Below are positions 52,739-61,897 of a stretch of DNA of 64,000 nt, piece after piece; within the stretch, counting starts at the first letter, position 1; the number at the start of each line of letters is the position of its first letter. A program made the position numbers and the translations under genes. Under the pieces are notes generated by a model. It did not search any database. It was not told the origin of the DNA and worked only from the letters and a program-made list of their open reading frames with translations. This DNA is from JABJAG01 sp038137215 (lineage in GTDB: Bacteria > Pseudomonadota > Alphaproteobacteria > UBA6615): contig JAYQBG010000007.1 in the NCBI GenBank assembly GCA_038137215.1, positions 1 through 64,000 of the forward strand, in the 5' to 3' direction.

Positions 52739-53769
52739 ACAGTGCAGACATGAACGATCTCAAGCCCGTGCTCGCTCGGGTCGCCGATGGCGAGACTCTT
52801 AATGAGACGGAAGCCGAGACGGCCTTCGACATCATCATGTCGGGCAACGCGACCCCGGCCCAGATCGGGGCCTTCCTCATGGCCCTGCGCCTGCGCGGGG
52901 AAACCGTCGCGGAAATCACCGGCGCGGCGCGCACCATGCGCTCTAAAGTCACCGGGATCGAAGCTCCCGAAGGCGCCATGGACATTGTGGGCACCGGCGG
53001 CGACGGCAAGGGCACCCTGAACATCTCCACCGCCTCTGCCATTGTCGTGGCGGGTTGCGGCGTACCGGTCGCCAAGCACGGCAACCGGGCGCTCAGTTCC
53101 AAGACCGGCGCGGCGGATGTGCTGACCGCTCTGGGCATCAATGTGGATGCGGATTTCGAGCTGATCCGTGAGTCTCTCTGGGAGAACAATATCGGCTTCA
53201 TGATGGCGCCCCGCCATCACAGCGCCATGCGCAATGTCGCCGGGCCGCGCGTCGAGCTGGGCACCCGGACGATCTTCAACATCCTGGGGCCCCTCTCCAA
53301 CCCGTCGCTGGTAAAACGCCAGATGACCGGCGTCTTCGCCCCGCAATGGACCGACACAATGGCCGAAGTGCTTGGAAATCTCGGCCTCGAGCGCGCCTGG
53401 GTGGTGCACGCTCATGACGGCTCGGACGAGCTGACCACCACGGGACCGGCGAAGGTTTCGGAACTTAAAGACGGCAATGTCTCCACCTATGAGGTCGCCC
53501 CCGAAGATGCCGGGCTGGACCGCTGCACGCTCGACGACATCAAGGGCGGCGATTCCGAATACAACGCCAGGGCGCTGCGCGCGATGCTGGACGGCGCGCC
53601 GGGCGGGTTCCGCGATTGCGTTACCCTGACGGCCGCGGGCTCCCTGATGATTGCCGGCAAGACCGACGACCTGAAATCCGGTGTCAAGATCGCCCGGGAG
53701 GCCATCGATTCCGGCGCCGCCCGGGATACGCTGGCGCGTCTGGTCGAAATCACCAACCGGGGGGCCTGA
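52735..53769 (+). CDS. trpD: Anthranilate phosphoribosyltransferase
   Basis: A 344-residue enzyme transferring phosphoribose to anthranilate. The PRPP loop GTGGDGKGTLNIST starts at 86, KHGNRALSSKTGAADVL follows, and the anthranilate-binding region holds MMAPRHHSAMRNVAGPR. The ATG overlapping trpG was chosen; an ATG five codons later is possible. trpC starts three bases after the stop. Confidence 0.96.
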   Translation: MNSADMNDLKPVLARVADGETLNETEAETAFDIIMSGNATPAQIGAFLMALRLRGETVAEITGAARTMRSKVTGIEAPEGAMDIVGTGGDGKGTLNISTASAIVVAGCGVPVAKHGNRALSSKTGAADVLTALGINVDADFELIRESLWENNIGFMMAPRHHSAMRNVAGPRVELGTRTIFNILGPLSNPSLVKRQMTGVFAPQWTDTMAEVLGNLGLERAWVVHAHDGSDELTTTGPAKVSELKDGNVSTYEVAPEDAGLDRCTLDDIKGGDSEYNARALRAMLDGAPGGFRDCVTLTAAGSLMIAGKTDDLKSGVKIAREAIDSGAARDTLARLVEITNRGA

Positions 53770-53771
53770 CC

Positions 53772-54590
53772 ATGAGTAACGTCCTCGACAAGATCTGTGA
53801 CGACAAGCGCACGCACATCGCGGCCTGCAAGGCAGCGGTATCCCTCGCCGAACTCGAAGCCCGCGCGAACGCCGCCGGGGCGACCCGGGGCTTTGCCCGT
53901 GCGCTGTCCGACCGTGCCGCAGAAGGCCGGTTCGGCCTGATCACCGAAATCAAAAAAGCCAGTCCCAGCAAGGGGTTGATCCGCGAAGACTTCGATCCGC
54001 CGATGATCGCCCGCGCCTATGAGGCCGGCGGTGCGGCCTGCATGTCGGTGCTCACCGACACGCCGTATTTTCAGGGCAAGGACGAGGACCTGATCGCCGC
54101 CCGCAGCGCGGTCTCCCTGCCCGCCATCCGCAAGGATTTCATGCTGGACACCTATCAGGTGACCGAAGCCCGGGCGCTGGGTGCGGATTGCATCCTGCTG
54201 ATCATGGCCGCGCTGGAAGACGGCCAGGCCGCCGAACTGGCTGCCGCCGCCCATGACTGGGGCATGGATGTGCTGGTCGAGGTACACAACGGCGAAGAAC
54301 TGGACCGCGCGCTGAACGTGGACTCCGATCTGATCGGCATCAACAACCGCAATTTGAAGACGCTGGAGGTCGACCTGGCGACCACCGAGGAACTCGCCCC
54401 GCGCGTGCCCGAAGATCGCGTCGTGGTCTGCGAAAGCGGCCTTTTTACCCCCGATGATCTGGTGCGCATGTCCCATGTCGGCGCGCGGTGCTTCCTGATC
54501 GGGGAATCCCTGATGCGCCAGGACGACATCGCCGGTGCCGTGCGCGAGCTTCTGGCGCCCGGCGAAACCGGCCTGAAAGCTAGCGCCTGA
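53772..54590 (+). CDS. trpC: Indole-3-glycerol phosphate synthase
   Basis: A 272-residue TIM barrel closing the indole ring. Conserved blocks are FGLITEIKKASPSKGLI, ACMSVLTDTPYFQG, LPAIRKDFMLDTYQV, IGINNRNLKTLEVDL and VCESGLFTPDDL. A GGGGG ribosome site at the end of trpD precedes the ATG. trpA and trpB are not in this window. Confidence 0.96.
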   Translation: MSNVLDKICDDKRTHIAACKAAVSLAELEARANAAGATRGFARALSDRAAEGRFGLITEIKKASPSKGLIREDFDPPMIARAYEAGGAACMSVLTDTPYFQGKDEDLIAARSAVSLPAIRKDFMLDTYQVTEARALGADCILLIMAALEDGQAAELAAAAHDWGMDVLVEVHNGEELDRALNVDSDLIGINNRNLKTLEVDLATTEELAPRVPEDRVVVCESGLFTPDDLVRMSHVGARCFLIGESLMRQDDIAGAVRELLAPGETGLKASA

Positions 54591-54592
54591 CC

Positions 54593-55093
54593 ATGAGTGC
54601 CACGAATTCAGACAAAGGCGACACGCTCACCCACATTGATGCCGACGGCAACGCCCGCATGGTTGATGTGTCCGACAAGGACGTCACCCGGCGCACGGCC
54701 ACCGCGGGATGCAGTGTCATCATGCAGCCCGAAACCGTCACGCTCATCCATGACGGCGCGGTTAAGAAGGGCGATGTTTTGTCCGTTGCGCGGCTCGCCG
54801 GCATCATGGGCGCAAAGAAAACGTCGGAACTGATCCCGCTCTGCCACCCCCTGCTGATCAACAAGGCCGATGTGGAACTCTCCATCGACGATGCCGCCAA
54901 TGCGGTGAGCATCGAGGCCACCGTGCGCGTGGACGGCAAGACCGGCGTCGAGATGGAAGCGCTCACAGCCGCCACAGTGGCAGCACTGACGGTCTATGAC
55001 ATGGTCAAAGCCGTCGATCGCGGCACCCGCATCACCGATGTGCGCCTGCTCCACAAGGCGGGCGGCAAGTCCGGCACCTACGACGCGGAATGA
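54593..55093 (+). CDS. moaC: Cyclic pyranopterin monophosphate synthase MoaC
   Basis: A 166-residue molybdenum cofactor enzyme acting after MoaA. It has the MVDVSDKDVTRRTATA start, KKTSELIPLCHPLLIN with the conserved Cys-His, and VEMEALTAATVAALTVYDMVKAVDR. The gene starts two bases after trpC. Its stop overlaps the next membrane-protein gene (ATGA). Confidence 0.96.
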   Translation: MSATNSDKGDTLTHIDADGNARMVDVSDKDVTRRTATAGCSVIMQPETVTLIHDGAVKKGDVLSVARLAGIMGAKKTSELIPLCHPLLINKADVELSIDDAANAVSIEATVRVDGKTGVEMEALTAATVAALTVYDMVKAVDRGTRITDVRLLHKAGGKSGTYDAE

Positions 55094-55539
55094 GCCGGTT
55101 GGGCTCAGTAGTCCTGATGCTTCTTGCAGTCGTTGCCGCGCCAGTTGTGTTCCCTATTGCTAAATTAATGCTGATGAGCATCCCCTACAGCAACGTATAC
55201 ATCAGGCCTTCTTCGCTCTTTTACATGAAGAGTGCGGTGCTGCTGCTGATTATTGCCGTACCCATATCCACTTGGCTTATCAGGCAACGGGACTTCAACA
55301 TCTTCAAACACACCGGCTCAGTTCCTCTCATTTTTGTTCTCTACTCGGCTTTAGAAACTTATTTTTTCCATAATCCACTCAATTTCTATTATGGGCTCCC
55401 GGCAATTCGACACATTAATCATGTCTTTTGGGTTTTTGGTCCCGGAGTTGTCTCTGGCTTGGTGTTCTGGCTCATAGCAGTCGCTCCACATCGACAACTC
55501 GACCGAGAAAGACAAAGCACAAGGAAAACCGCTCCATGA
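55090..55539 (+). CDS. Four-helix membrane protein of unknown function (first of a tandem pair)
   Basis: A 149-residue protein with four hydrophobic helices (about 6-30, 44-64, 76-96, 112-133) and a basic hydrophilic tail. The end FWLIAVAPHRQLDRE resembles that of the next gene, and the helix spacing is the same, so the two look like diverged paralogues. Its DNA is visibly more AT-rich than the neighbours. It is overlapped by moaC before and by its paralogue after, so it is translated as part of the trp-mo operon. I do not recognise the family. Confidence 0.7.
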   Translation: MSRLGSVVLMLLAVVAAPVVFPIAKLMLMSIPYSNVYIRPSSLFYMKSAVLLLIIAVPISTWLIRQRDFNIFKHTGSVPLIFVLYSALETYFFHNPLNFYYGLPAIRHINHVFWVFGPGVVSGLVFWLIAVAPHRQLDRERQSTRKTAP

Positions 55540-55994
55540 GTCAGCTCGCGGCCCTTATTTTGCTGGTTGTCGCCGCTCTGGCGGCACCGGGTGCAATCGT
55601 GCTCGCGGAATGGGCGCGCACCGTTCTGGCGCTTCCTGCGCTCGCGCCGGGAATTTCTTACATCACCAAAGGGTTTCAGGATTTCTATGTGTTTGTCGCG
55701 GTTGCGAGCGTGATTGTCGCCGTCCCCCTCGGATGGATGCGAATCACCCGGGCCGAATTCCGCCTGTCGAAGTGGATTGGCACCTTTCTGCTGATCCTCA
55801 TTGTCTGGAAGGTTCTCGACGTGACGTTGTGGTCGGACCTGCCGCCGGGCGAAACCGGGGAGTTCGACACAGTCTCGAACCTGTTGATGACACTCGGCAC
55901 CTTCGGCTATGCCGCCCTCGCTGCGGCGGTGTTCTGGTATATCGCCGTGCGTCCGCATCGCAGCCTTGCCGCCCGTGAAGGGGTAGCCTCATGA
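55536..55994 (+). CDS. Four-helix membrane protein of unknown function (second of a tandem pair)
   Basis: A 152-residue protein with helices at about 4-26, 50-70, 81-104 and 124-146 and the C-terminal FWYIAVRPHRSLAARE, which mirrors the preceding protein. Its base composition matches the GC-rich operon, unlike its partner. The start overlaps the preceding stop and its stop overlaps moeA, both as ATGA. A function linked to the molybdenum cofactor is only suggested by position. Confidence 0.75.
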   Translation: MSQLAALILLVVAALAAPGAIVLAEWARTVLALPALAPGISYITKGFQDFYVFVAVASVIVAVPLGWMRITRAEFRLSKWIGTFLLILIVWKVLDVTLWSDLPPGETGEFDTVSNLLMTLGTFGYAALAAAVFWYIAVRPHRSLAAREGVAS

Positions 55995-57214
55995 GCAATC
56001 CCCTGATGCCTGTTGCAGAGGCCCGTACGCGTATCCTCGCGAAACTTCCGGCCATGTCGAGCGAACAGGTTGCCCTGCCCGATGCACACGGTCGTGTACT
56101 CGCTGAAGACGTAGCATCGCGCGTCACCCAGCCACCGCTGGCCGTCTCGGCCATGGACGGCTATGCCGTACGTGCCGAAGACGTCGCAAATGTGCCGGCA
56201 GCGCTCAAAATCGTTGGTGAAGTGCCGGCCGGCGGCTTCCATGACGGCACCATCGGCACAGGCGAAGCGGTACGGATCTTCACCGGCGCGGCCCTACCCG
56301 CCGGAGCGGACGCGATTGTCATCCAGGAAGACACCGAACGCGACGGCGAAACCGTCACCGTGCAGGAAGGCGTGGCCGCGGGCCGCTACGTGCGCAAGGC
56401 CGGGCTCGATTTTGCCGAGGGCGAAGTACTGCTCACCGCCGGAACCGTGCTCAGCGCCCGGGATATCGGGCTCGCCGCGGCCATGAACCACCCCTGGCTG
56501 CAGGTGCGCCGCAAACCGCGTATCGCGCTGCTGGCTACCGGCGATGAAATCAAACTGCCCGGCGAGGCCCTCGGCCCCACCAGCATCGTCAGTTCCAACA
56601 ACTTCGCGCTGGAAGCCCTGATACGGGCGGCAGGCGGCGAACCGGTCACGCTGGGGATCGCCGTCGATGACCGTGACGCGATCCGGGACCTCGCGGCACA
56701 GGCGCTGGGCACCGACATGCTGGTCACCACCGGGGGCGCGTCCGTCGGCGAGCACGATCTGGTGCAGGATGCGCTGGCCGATCTGGGCCTCGAACTCGAT
56801 TTCTGGCAAATCGCCATGCGGCCGGGAAAACCCCTGATGTTCGGAACCCTCGGCGACACGCCGATGCTCGGATTCCCCGGAAACCCGGTTTCATCCATGG
56901 TTTGCGGCGTGCTGTTCCTGCAACCCGCACTGGCGCAGATGCTCGGCACCGGCGAAACCGAGCCGGTCCGTGGCACCGCGATCCTCGGCACCGATCTGGG
57001 CGAAAACGACCGCCGCGAAGACTATCTCCGCGCCACGCTGTCCCACCAGGACGGGAAACTGGTGGCAACGCCCTTTCCCAGGCAGGACAGTTCCATGTTC
57101 TCGCGCCTCGCCGCCGCCGACTGCCTGCTCATCCGCGCACCCTATGCAGATCCGGCGAATGCAGGGGATTCGGTTGAAATTGTCCGGTTGGATGGGAGCC
57201 ACGTGCAGATTTAA
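55991..57214 (+). CDS. moeA: Molybdopterin molybdenumtransferase MoeA
   Basis: A 407-residue enzyme inserting molybdate into adenylylated molybdopterin. The start SNPLMPVAEARTRILAKL, PLAVSAMDGYAVRAED, GAALPAGADAIVIQED, the MoCF signature with TGGASVGEHDLVQDAL, and GFPGNPVSSMVCGVLFLQPAL are all present. It closes the overlapping trpGDC-moaC run. Confidence 0.95.
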   Translation: MSNPLMPVAEARTRILAKLPAMSSEQVALPDAHGRVLAEDVASRVTQPPLAVSAMDGYAVRAEDVANVPAALKIVGEVPAGGFHDGTIGTGEAVRIFTGAALPAGADAIVIQEDTERDGETVTVQEGVAAGRYVRKAGLDFAEGEVLLTAGTVLSARDIGLAAAMNHPWLQVRRKPRIALLATGDEIKLPGEALGPTSIVSSNNFALEALIRAAGGEPVTLGIAVDDRDAIRDLAAQALGTDMLVTTGGASVGEHDLVQDALADLGLELDFWQIAMRPGKPLMFGTLGDTPMLGFPGNPVSSMVCGVLFLQPALAQMLGTGETEPVRGTAILGTDLGENDRREDYLRATLSHQDGKLVATPFPRQDSSMFSRLAAADCLLIRAPYADPANAGDSVEIVRLDGSHVQI

Positions 57215-57247
57215 GCTCGTTCTCCTCTTAGAGTTGACGATTCAAAA

Positions 57248-57262
57248 GAACATCTCTAGAAC
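57248..57262. promoter_or_regulatory. LexA (SOS) box GAAC-N7-GAAC upstream of lexA
   Basis: GAACATCTCTAGAAC is an exact match to the alphaproteobacterial LexA site, a direct repeat spaced by seven bases. It lies about 95 bases before the lexA start in the 142-base moeA-lexA gap, consistent with autoregulation. Confidence 0.85.
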
Positions 57263-57356
57263 ATGCGACAATGTTTTTGGTTTGTTCTATATCTTGTGGT
57301 ACTAATGCACGAGAGAACAAACCCTGTAAATACCGCGCACGGGGGATTTTCGTCGC

Positions 57357-58100
57357 ATGCTGACCCGGAAACAGCACCAGTTGCTGATCTTTATCAACGA
57401 ACGCCTGAATGCGACCGGTGTCGCACCTTCTTTCGATGAAATGAAGGAGGCGCTTGGCCTGAAATCCAAGTCCGGTATCCACCGCCTGATCACGGGCCTT
57501 GAGGAACGCGGGTTTATCCGCCGCCTCGCCCACCGGGCCCGTGCACTCGAAGTCTTGCGCCTACCCGATGAAACCGGCGTCGATGCCCAGAAAACCAGTG
57601 CCAAACCCGACCGTTTTGCCCCGCAGGTGATCGAAGGCGGTCGCGACACCGGGTCGAACTCTGGTAGCGGCCCTATGATTGCCCCTTCCGAAATCACCGG
57701 CGCGGCACCAAGCGCCGGCGAGGTCGAACTACCCCTGCTCGGCAAGATCGCCGCGGGCACACCGATCGAAGCCCTGCGCGACCCCACCCGGCACATCAGC
57801 GTACCGCCATCGATGATCGGACGCGGCAACCACTACTGCCTCGAGGTCGAGGGCGATTCGATGATCAATGCCGGGATACTGGACGGCGACACTGTCGTCA
57901 TCCGGCGCACCGAAAATGCGGACAACGGGTCCATCGTCGTGGCCCTGGTCGAGGGCCAGGAAGTCACCCTGAAACGGCTGCGCAAACGCAACAACTCGGT
58001 GGCGCTGGAAGCTGAAAACCCCGCCTATGAAACGCGAATTTTCGGCCCGGATCAGGTGGCGGTGCAAGGCGAGCTCGTGGGTTTGCTGCGCCTTTATTGA
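57357..58100 (+). CDS. lexA: SOS repressor LexA
   Basis: A 247-residue repressor-protease. A winged helix-turn-helix (1-65, MLTRKQHQLLIFINERL and SKSGIHRLITGLEERGFIRR) precedes a long linker. The Ala-Gly cleavage site is A133-G134, and the catalytic pair is S168 (GDSM) and K206 (TLKRL). GGGGG lies at ribosome-site distance from the ATG. An SOS box upstream fits autorepression. Confidence 0.96.
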   Translation: MLTRKQHQLLIFINERLNATGVAPSFDEMKEALGLKSKSGIHRLITGLEERGFIRRLAHRARALEVLRLPDETGVDAQKTSAKPDRFAPQVIEGGRDTGSNSGSGPMIAPSEITGAAPSAGEVELPLLGKIAAGTPIEALRDPTRHISVPPSMIGRGNHYCLEVEGDSMINAGILDGDTVVIRRTENADNGSIVVALVEGQEVTLKRLRKRNNSVALEAENPAYETRIFGPDQVAVQGELVGLLRLY

Positions 58101-58147
58101 CCACTACGTGGCGAAATTCCAAAAGCTTACAGCCACTAATTCGCCTA

Positions 58148-60194
58148 CTACCTTAAATGCACACTACTGTTAGTGACTATTTCGTGGCCGGTCGCATCCT
58201 GGGGCCGTGCCGGATCACCGACCCGTGCCCTCCAGACTCGCCCGCCCTCGCCATTCTGCCCGAGCCAGATCGCGTGAGCACCGCCACGCCAGACGTCGAA
58301 CCAGTCCATCACGAGTAGTGGTCCGCGGTAGGATCGCGGGGCTGGCACTTCGGCGATGACAATGTCGGCAGAGCGGCAGTCCTCTTCAAAGGCCAGCGGG
58401 TCGCTTACGAACGCAACGGTCTGATGACCGATCCGCCCGATACAGCCCTGCCCGTCGCAGCGCAGTGCATGGTCGCCTTGTCCGGCGCGCGGAAAAGCGG
58501 TCCCGGCTTCATGTCCCACCCGGCGATCCCAGATACCCCGCACAAAGGATTGCGCCCGGGGATTGGACAGATGCAGGGCATCGGGCGCGCTGCGAAACGC
58601 GATCAGCCGGGCGTTGTCGGCAATCATGATATCGGGCGGTGTGATCGATCCTGCACTGGCAAGTCCCAGAAAGAACGGTCCAGACCCGCCAGACGCCAAT
58701 GCCCGCGCCAGAGGGTGAGCCACAGCCCACCCAGAACCAGCGCAATCAGACCGGGGGTGCCGGGTGCCGGCAGCGTGACTGCGGCGAGCGGCCAGGCAGA
58801 CACTGAAGCGGCGACCGCCAGAATCACCTCGACTCCCCACCCCAGCAACGGCGTGACCAGCCCTTCCAGCCCCAATGGCATCAGAACCAGCGCCAGCACC
58901 TCCAACGGCATGACCCAGAGCGCTGCGACAGGTACCGCGACCAGATTGGCCGCAATCCCGAGCAGCGCCAGCCGGTTGAAGTGGTAAATCGCAAAAGGCG
59001 CTGTTGCGAGGCTGGCAATCAAGGTCGTGAAGGCCACGGCAAGAAAATAGATCGCAATACGGCGTATCAGGCGGCTTTCCCCACTTGCCACCCGTATCCG
59101 GCCCCAGAATGCTTCATAGGCCACCACCAGTGCGATGGTGGCCGCGAAGGACAGCTAGAAACTCACGCTCAGCAGGGATTCCGAACGCACCAGAAGCACC
59201 ATGGTGGCGGCCAGCGCCACCAGACGCAGGGATATACCGCGGCGATTCGGCAGCATCGCGACCAGGACAACGGCCAACGCAGTGCCAGCCCGGGCCACAG
59301 CGCCAATCCGCCGCGCAGGAGTGTGAAGACGAACTCGGCAACGAGCCCGATATGCAGGCCGGATATGGCCAGCAAATGGGCCAGACCGGGATCCCGCATG
59401 TTCTGGCGAACCTCCTCAGGAATGTCGCCGCGCAACCCCGTGGCCAGCGCGGCGGCCACGCCCCCGGCGGGACCTTCGATGCGCAATGACAACCGGTCGG
59501 CGATGTTTGCGCGGGCCGCCGCAACGATCGTCATGATCCGGTTCCCCCAACCACCCGGTGCGGCGCGTTCGAGACGTTCGGCGGGGCCAAAGGCGAATCC
59601 GACGGTGCCCAGCCCGGAAAACCAGGCCTGACGCGAAAAATCATACCCGCCGGGATAGGATGCGGATGGCGGCCGTGCCAGCCGTGCGCGTACGCGGATC
59701 GTGTCACCGGGCCGTAAACGGGCATCATCGGCGTGCAGACGCATACGGATCCGGGGCGGCGTTTGCGCCGGTTCGAGCCGGGATATCGACAACACCTCCA
59801 GGATGACCCGTGGGCCGCGTTCGGACGGCTCCACCGCCTCGACCCGCCCTTCGATAGTCACGAAGGACATCGTCCGCTCCAGAACCGTGGCGGCCACGTC
59901 ATAGGTTCGCCATCGCGCCACAACAAAGCCCAGGGCGAGCGCAATCAGCGCCAGCAAAAGCAGGCGAAGCGGCCAGACATTGCGAAACAACCCCGCAAGC
60001 AGAACAAGCGCTGCCAGAACCCCAAGCCCCGGAAATACCTAAGACTCGTATGGCAGCGCAAAATACAGCCCGATCCCCGTGCCCAGAGCGACGGGCAGCC
60101 ACAGAATCCACCGGTCAGGCTCGGCAACGAACATGGCGTGCAAAGACGCCCCGATCCGGGAACTTATGCGGCTGCGCGCCGTAGCGATCTTCAT
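58148..60194 (-). pseudogene. comEC: comEC, multiply disrupted
   Basis: Remains of the DNA-uptake channel ComEC/Rec2, in its usual place between lexA and gltX. From the ATG at 60194 the frame reads to an amber codon at 60039-60041 (LPYES-stop-VFPGLG) and resumes through the OB-fold domain and LAHLLAISGLHIGLVAEFVF. Near 59275 the frame changes and about 40 residues of the competence domain seem deleted. A second amber at 59155-59157 interrupts SLLSVSF-stop-LSFAAT, where relatives have glutamine. Near 58672 a one-base shift moves the metallo-beta-lactamase-like tail to another frame. The gene cannot make a full product. Confidence 0.88.
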
Positions 60195-60348
60195 GGTGGA
60201 CCGGTAAGAGCGTCCAACAGCTTAAACGGGTGGTCAAGCGATCTTCTGCCAATCTTGTCCCCATCCAGAAGAAGAATACGTTGAAAACCCCGGCCCTTAC
60301 GTTCATACGGAAGCCGAAAACTCTCTCCCGTTACGGAATTCTGCGCTT

Positions 60349-61755
60349 ATGGACGTCGTCACCCGTTTTGCTCCCTCGCCGACCGGCTATCTTCATATCG
60401 GAGGTGCCCGGACCGCCCTGTTCAACTGGCTGTTCGCGCGTCATCACGGCGGCCGCTATATGCTGCGGATCGAGGACACCGACAAGAAGCGCTCCACCCA
60501 GGATGCCATCGACAAAATCTTCGAAGGTCTCGACTGGCTCGACCTGGACCATGACGGCGATGTGGTCTTCCAGTCGCGGAATATGGATCGGCACGCCGAA
60601 GTTGCTGCGCAACTGCTGGCCGAGGGTAAGGCTTACAAATGTTATTGTTCCCCCGAAGAATTGGCCGAAATGCGCGAAAAAGCGCGTGAAAACGGCAGCT
60701 CGGGCGCGTTTTACGACAATCGGTGGCGGGACCGCGATCCCTTCGAAGCCCCCGACGATGTGGCGCCGGTCGTACGCATCAAGATGCCGCTCGACGGCGA
60801 AACAACCATTTCCGATCTTGTTCAGGGGGATGTCACCCGGACCAACGACCAGCTCGACGACTTCGTGATTTTGCGATCCGACGGCACACCGACCTATATG
60901 CTGGCGGTTGTCGTGGACGATCACGACATGGGCGCAACCCACGTCATCCGCGGTGACGATCACCTCAACAATGCCTTTCGCCAGTACCACCTGTATCGGG
61001 CCTGTGGCTGGGATATTCCGGAATTTGCCCATATCCCGCTGATTCATGGCGCCGACGGGGCCAAAATGTCCAAACGCCATGGCGCGCTGGGGGTCGATCA
61101 CTACGACGAGCTGGGAATTCTGCCGGAAACCATGCGGAATTATCTGCTGCGGCTTGGCTGGTCCCATGGCGACGACGAGATCATCTCGACCGCAGAGGCC
61201 ATCGAATGGTTCGATCTGGATGCGGTGGGCCGCTCTCCGGCACGTTTCGACATGGACCGGCTGCTCAACCTCAACGCCCATTACCTCAAGGCGGCCGACC
61301 CGACGCGGCTGGCCGCGCAGGTTCTGCAACAGGCCTCGGATTCAGCCGACAAAGACCTGTCTCCCAACGCCGAAGAGCGGCTTGTCACCGGCCTTGCCGG
61401 ACTGACTCAACGCGCCAAAACGGTCAACGAAATCGTTGAAAGTGCAGGACTTTATCTGTTCGACGCACCGCTCTCATTCAACGAAAAGGCGCAGACGATG
61501 CTTGCAGATCCGGCAGCGCTGGATCATCTTCGCGCACTGACCGGGATGCTGAGCGACGCTGCGTCCTGGGACGAAGAATCCCTCGATTCAGTCGTGCGCA
61601 GCTATGCCGAGGCCAATGCGTTGAAACTCGGCCAGGTCGCGCAGCCCCTGCGCGCGGCCCTGACCGGCAGCAACGTCTCGCCCGGAATCTTCGAAGTGAT
61701 GGTGGTTCTGGGGCCCGAGGAAACCCTCAATCGGCTGCAACTTGCCGTGTCATAA
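60349..61755 (+). CDS. gltX: Glutamyl-tRNA synthetase
   Basis: A 468-residue class I synthetase. The HIGH motif is in SPTGYLHIGGARTALFN (about 9-25), the KMSKS equivalent is GAKMSKRHGALGV, and the anticodon-binding helical domain fills the last 150 residues. In species without glutaminyl-tRNA synthetase it may also charge tRNA-Gln. Its promoter must lie in the 154 bases upstream, divergent from the comEC remnant. Confidence 0.96.
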   Translation: MDVVTRFAPSPTGYLHIGGARTALFNWLFARHHGGRYMLRIEDTDKKRSTQDAIDKIFEGLDWLDLDHDGDVVFQSRNMDRHAEVAAQLLAEGKAYKCYCSPEELAEMREKARENGSSGAFYDNRWRDRDPFEAPDDVAPVVRIKMPLDGETTISDLVQGDVTRTNDQLDDFVILRSDGTPTYMLAVVVDDHDMGATHVIRGDDHLNNAFRQYHLYRACGWDIPEFAHIPLIHGADGAKMSKRHGALGVDHYDELGILPETMRNYLLRLGWSHGDDEIISTAEAIEWFDLDAVGRSPARFDMDRLLNLNAHYLKAADPTRLAAQVLQQASDSADKDLSPNAEERLVTGLAGLTQRAKTVNEIVESAGLYLFDAPLSFNEKAQTMLADPAALDHLRALTGMLSDAASWDEESLDSVVRSYAEANALKLGQVAQPLRAALTGSNVSPGIFEVMVVLGPEETLNRLQLAVS

Positions 61756-61897
61756 GTGTTGTTCGGGTTGGAAAACCGACACTGCCGACATTGCTCGAAG
61801 CCCTCCGGCCCATTAGAGTGCGCCGCAACATATCATTGGCTCGCAGCGGGACGCATGCCGTGGACCGCGACAGAGATTTTTTGGGGAAGATATATCC

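Noticed and set aside
57270..57330. Second LexA box around the GTTC and GAAC words near the lexA start
   Set aside because: The tetramers are present, but none has a partner at seven bases.
58100..58147. Hairpin near CACTACTGTTAGTG as a lexA terminator
   Set aside because: The stem has only five base pairs, lies inside the comEC end region and lacks a T-run.
8485..60041. Genome-wide amber suppression or recoding
   Set aside because: TAG ends intact genes in this window, for example trpE and the truncated VOC gene, so reading it as sense would extend normal proteins.
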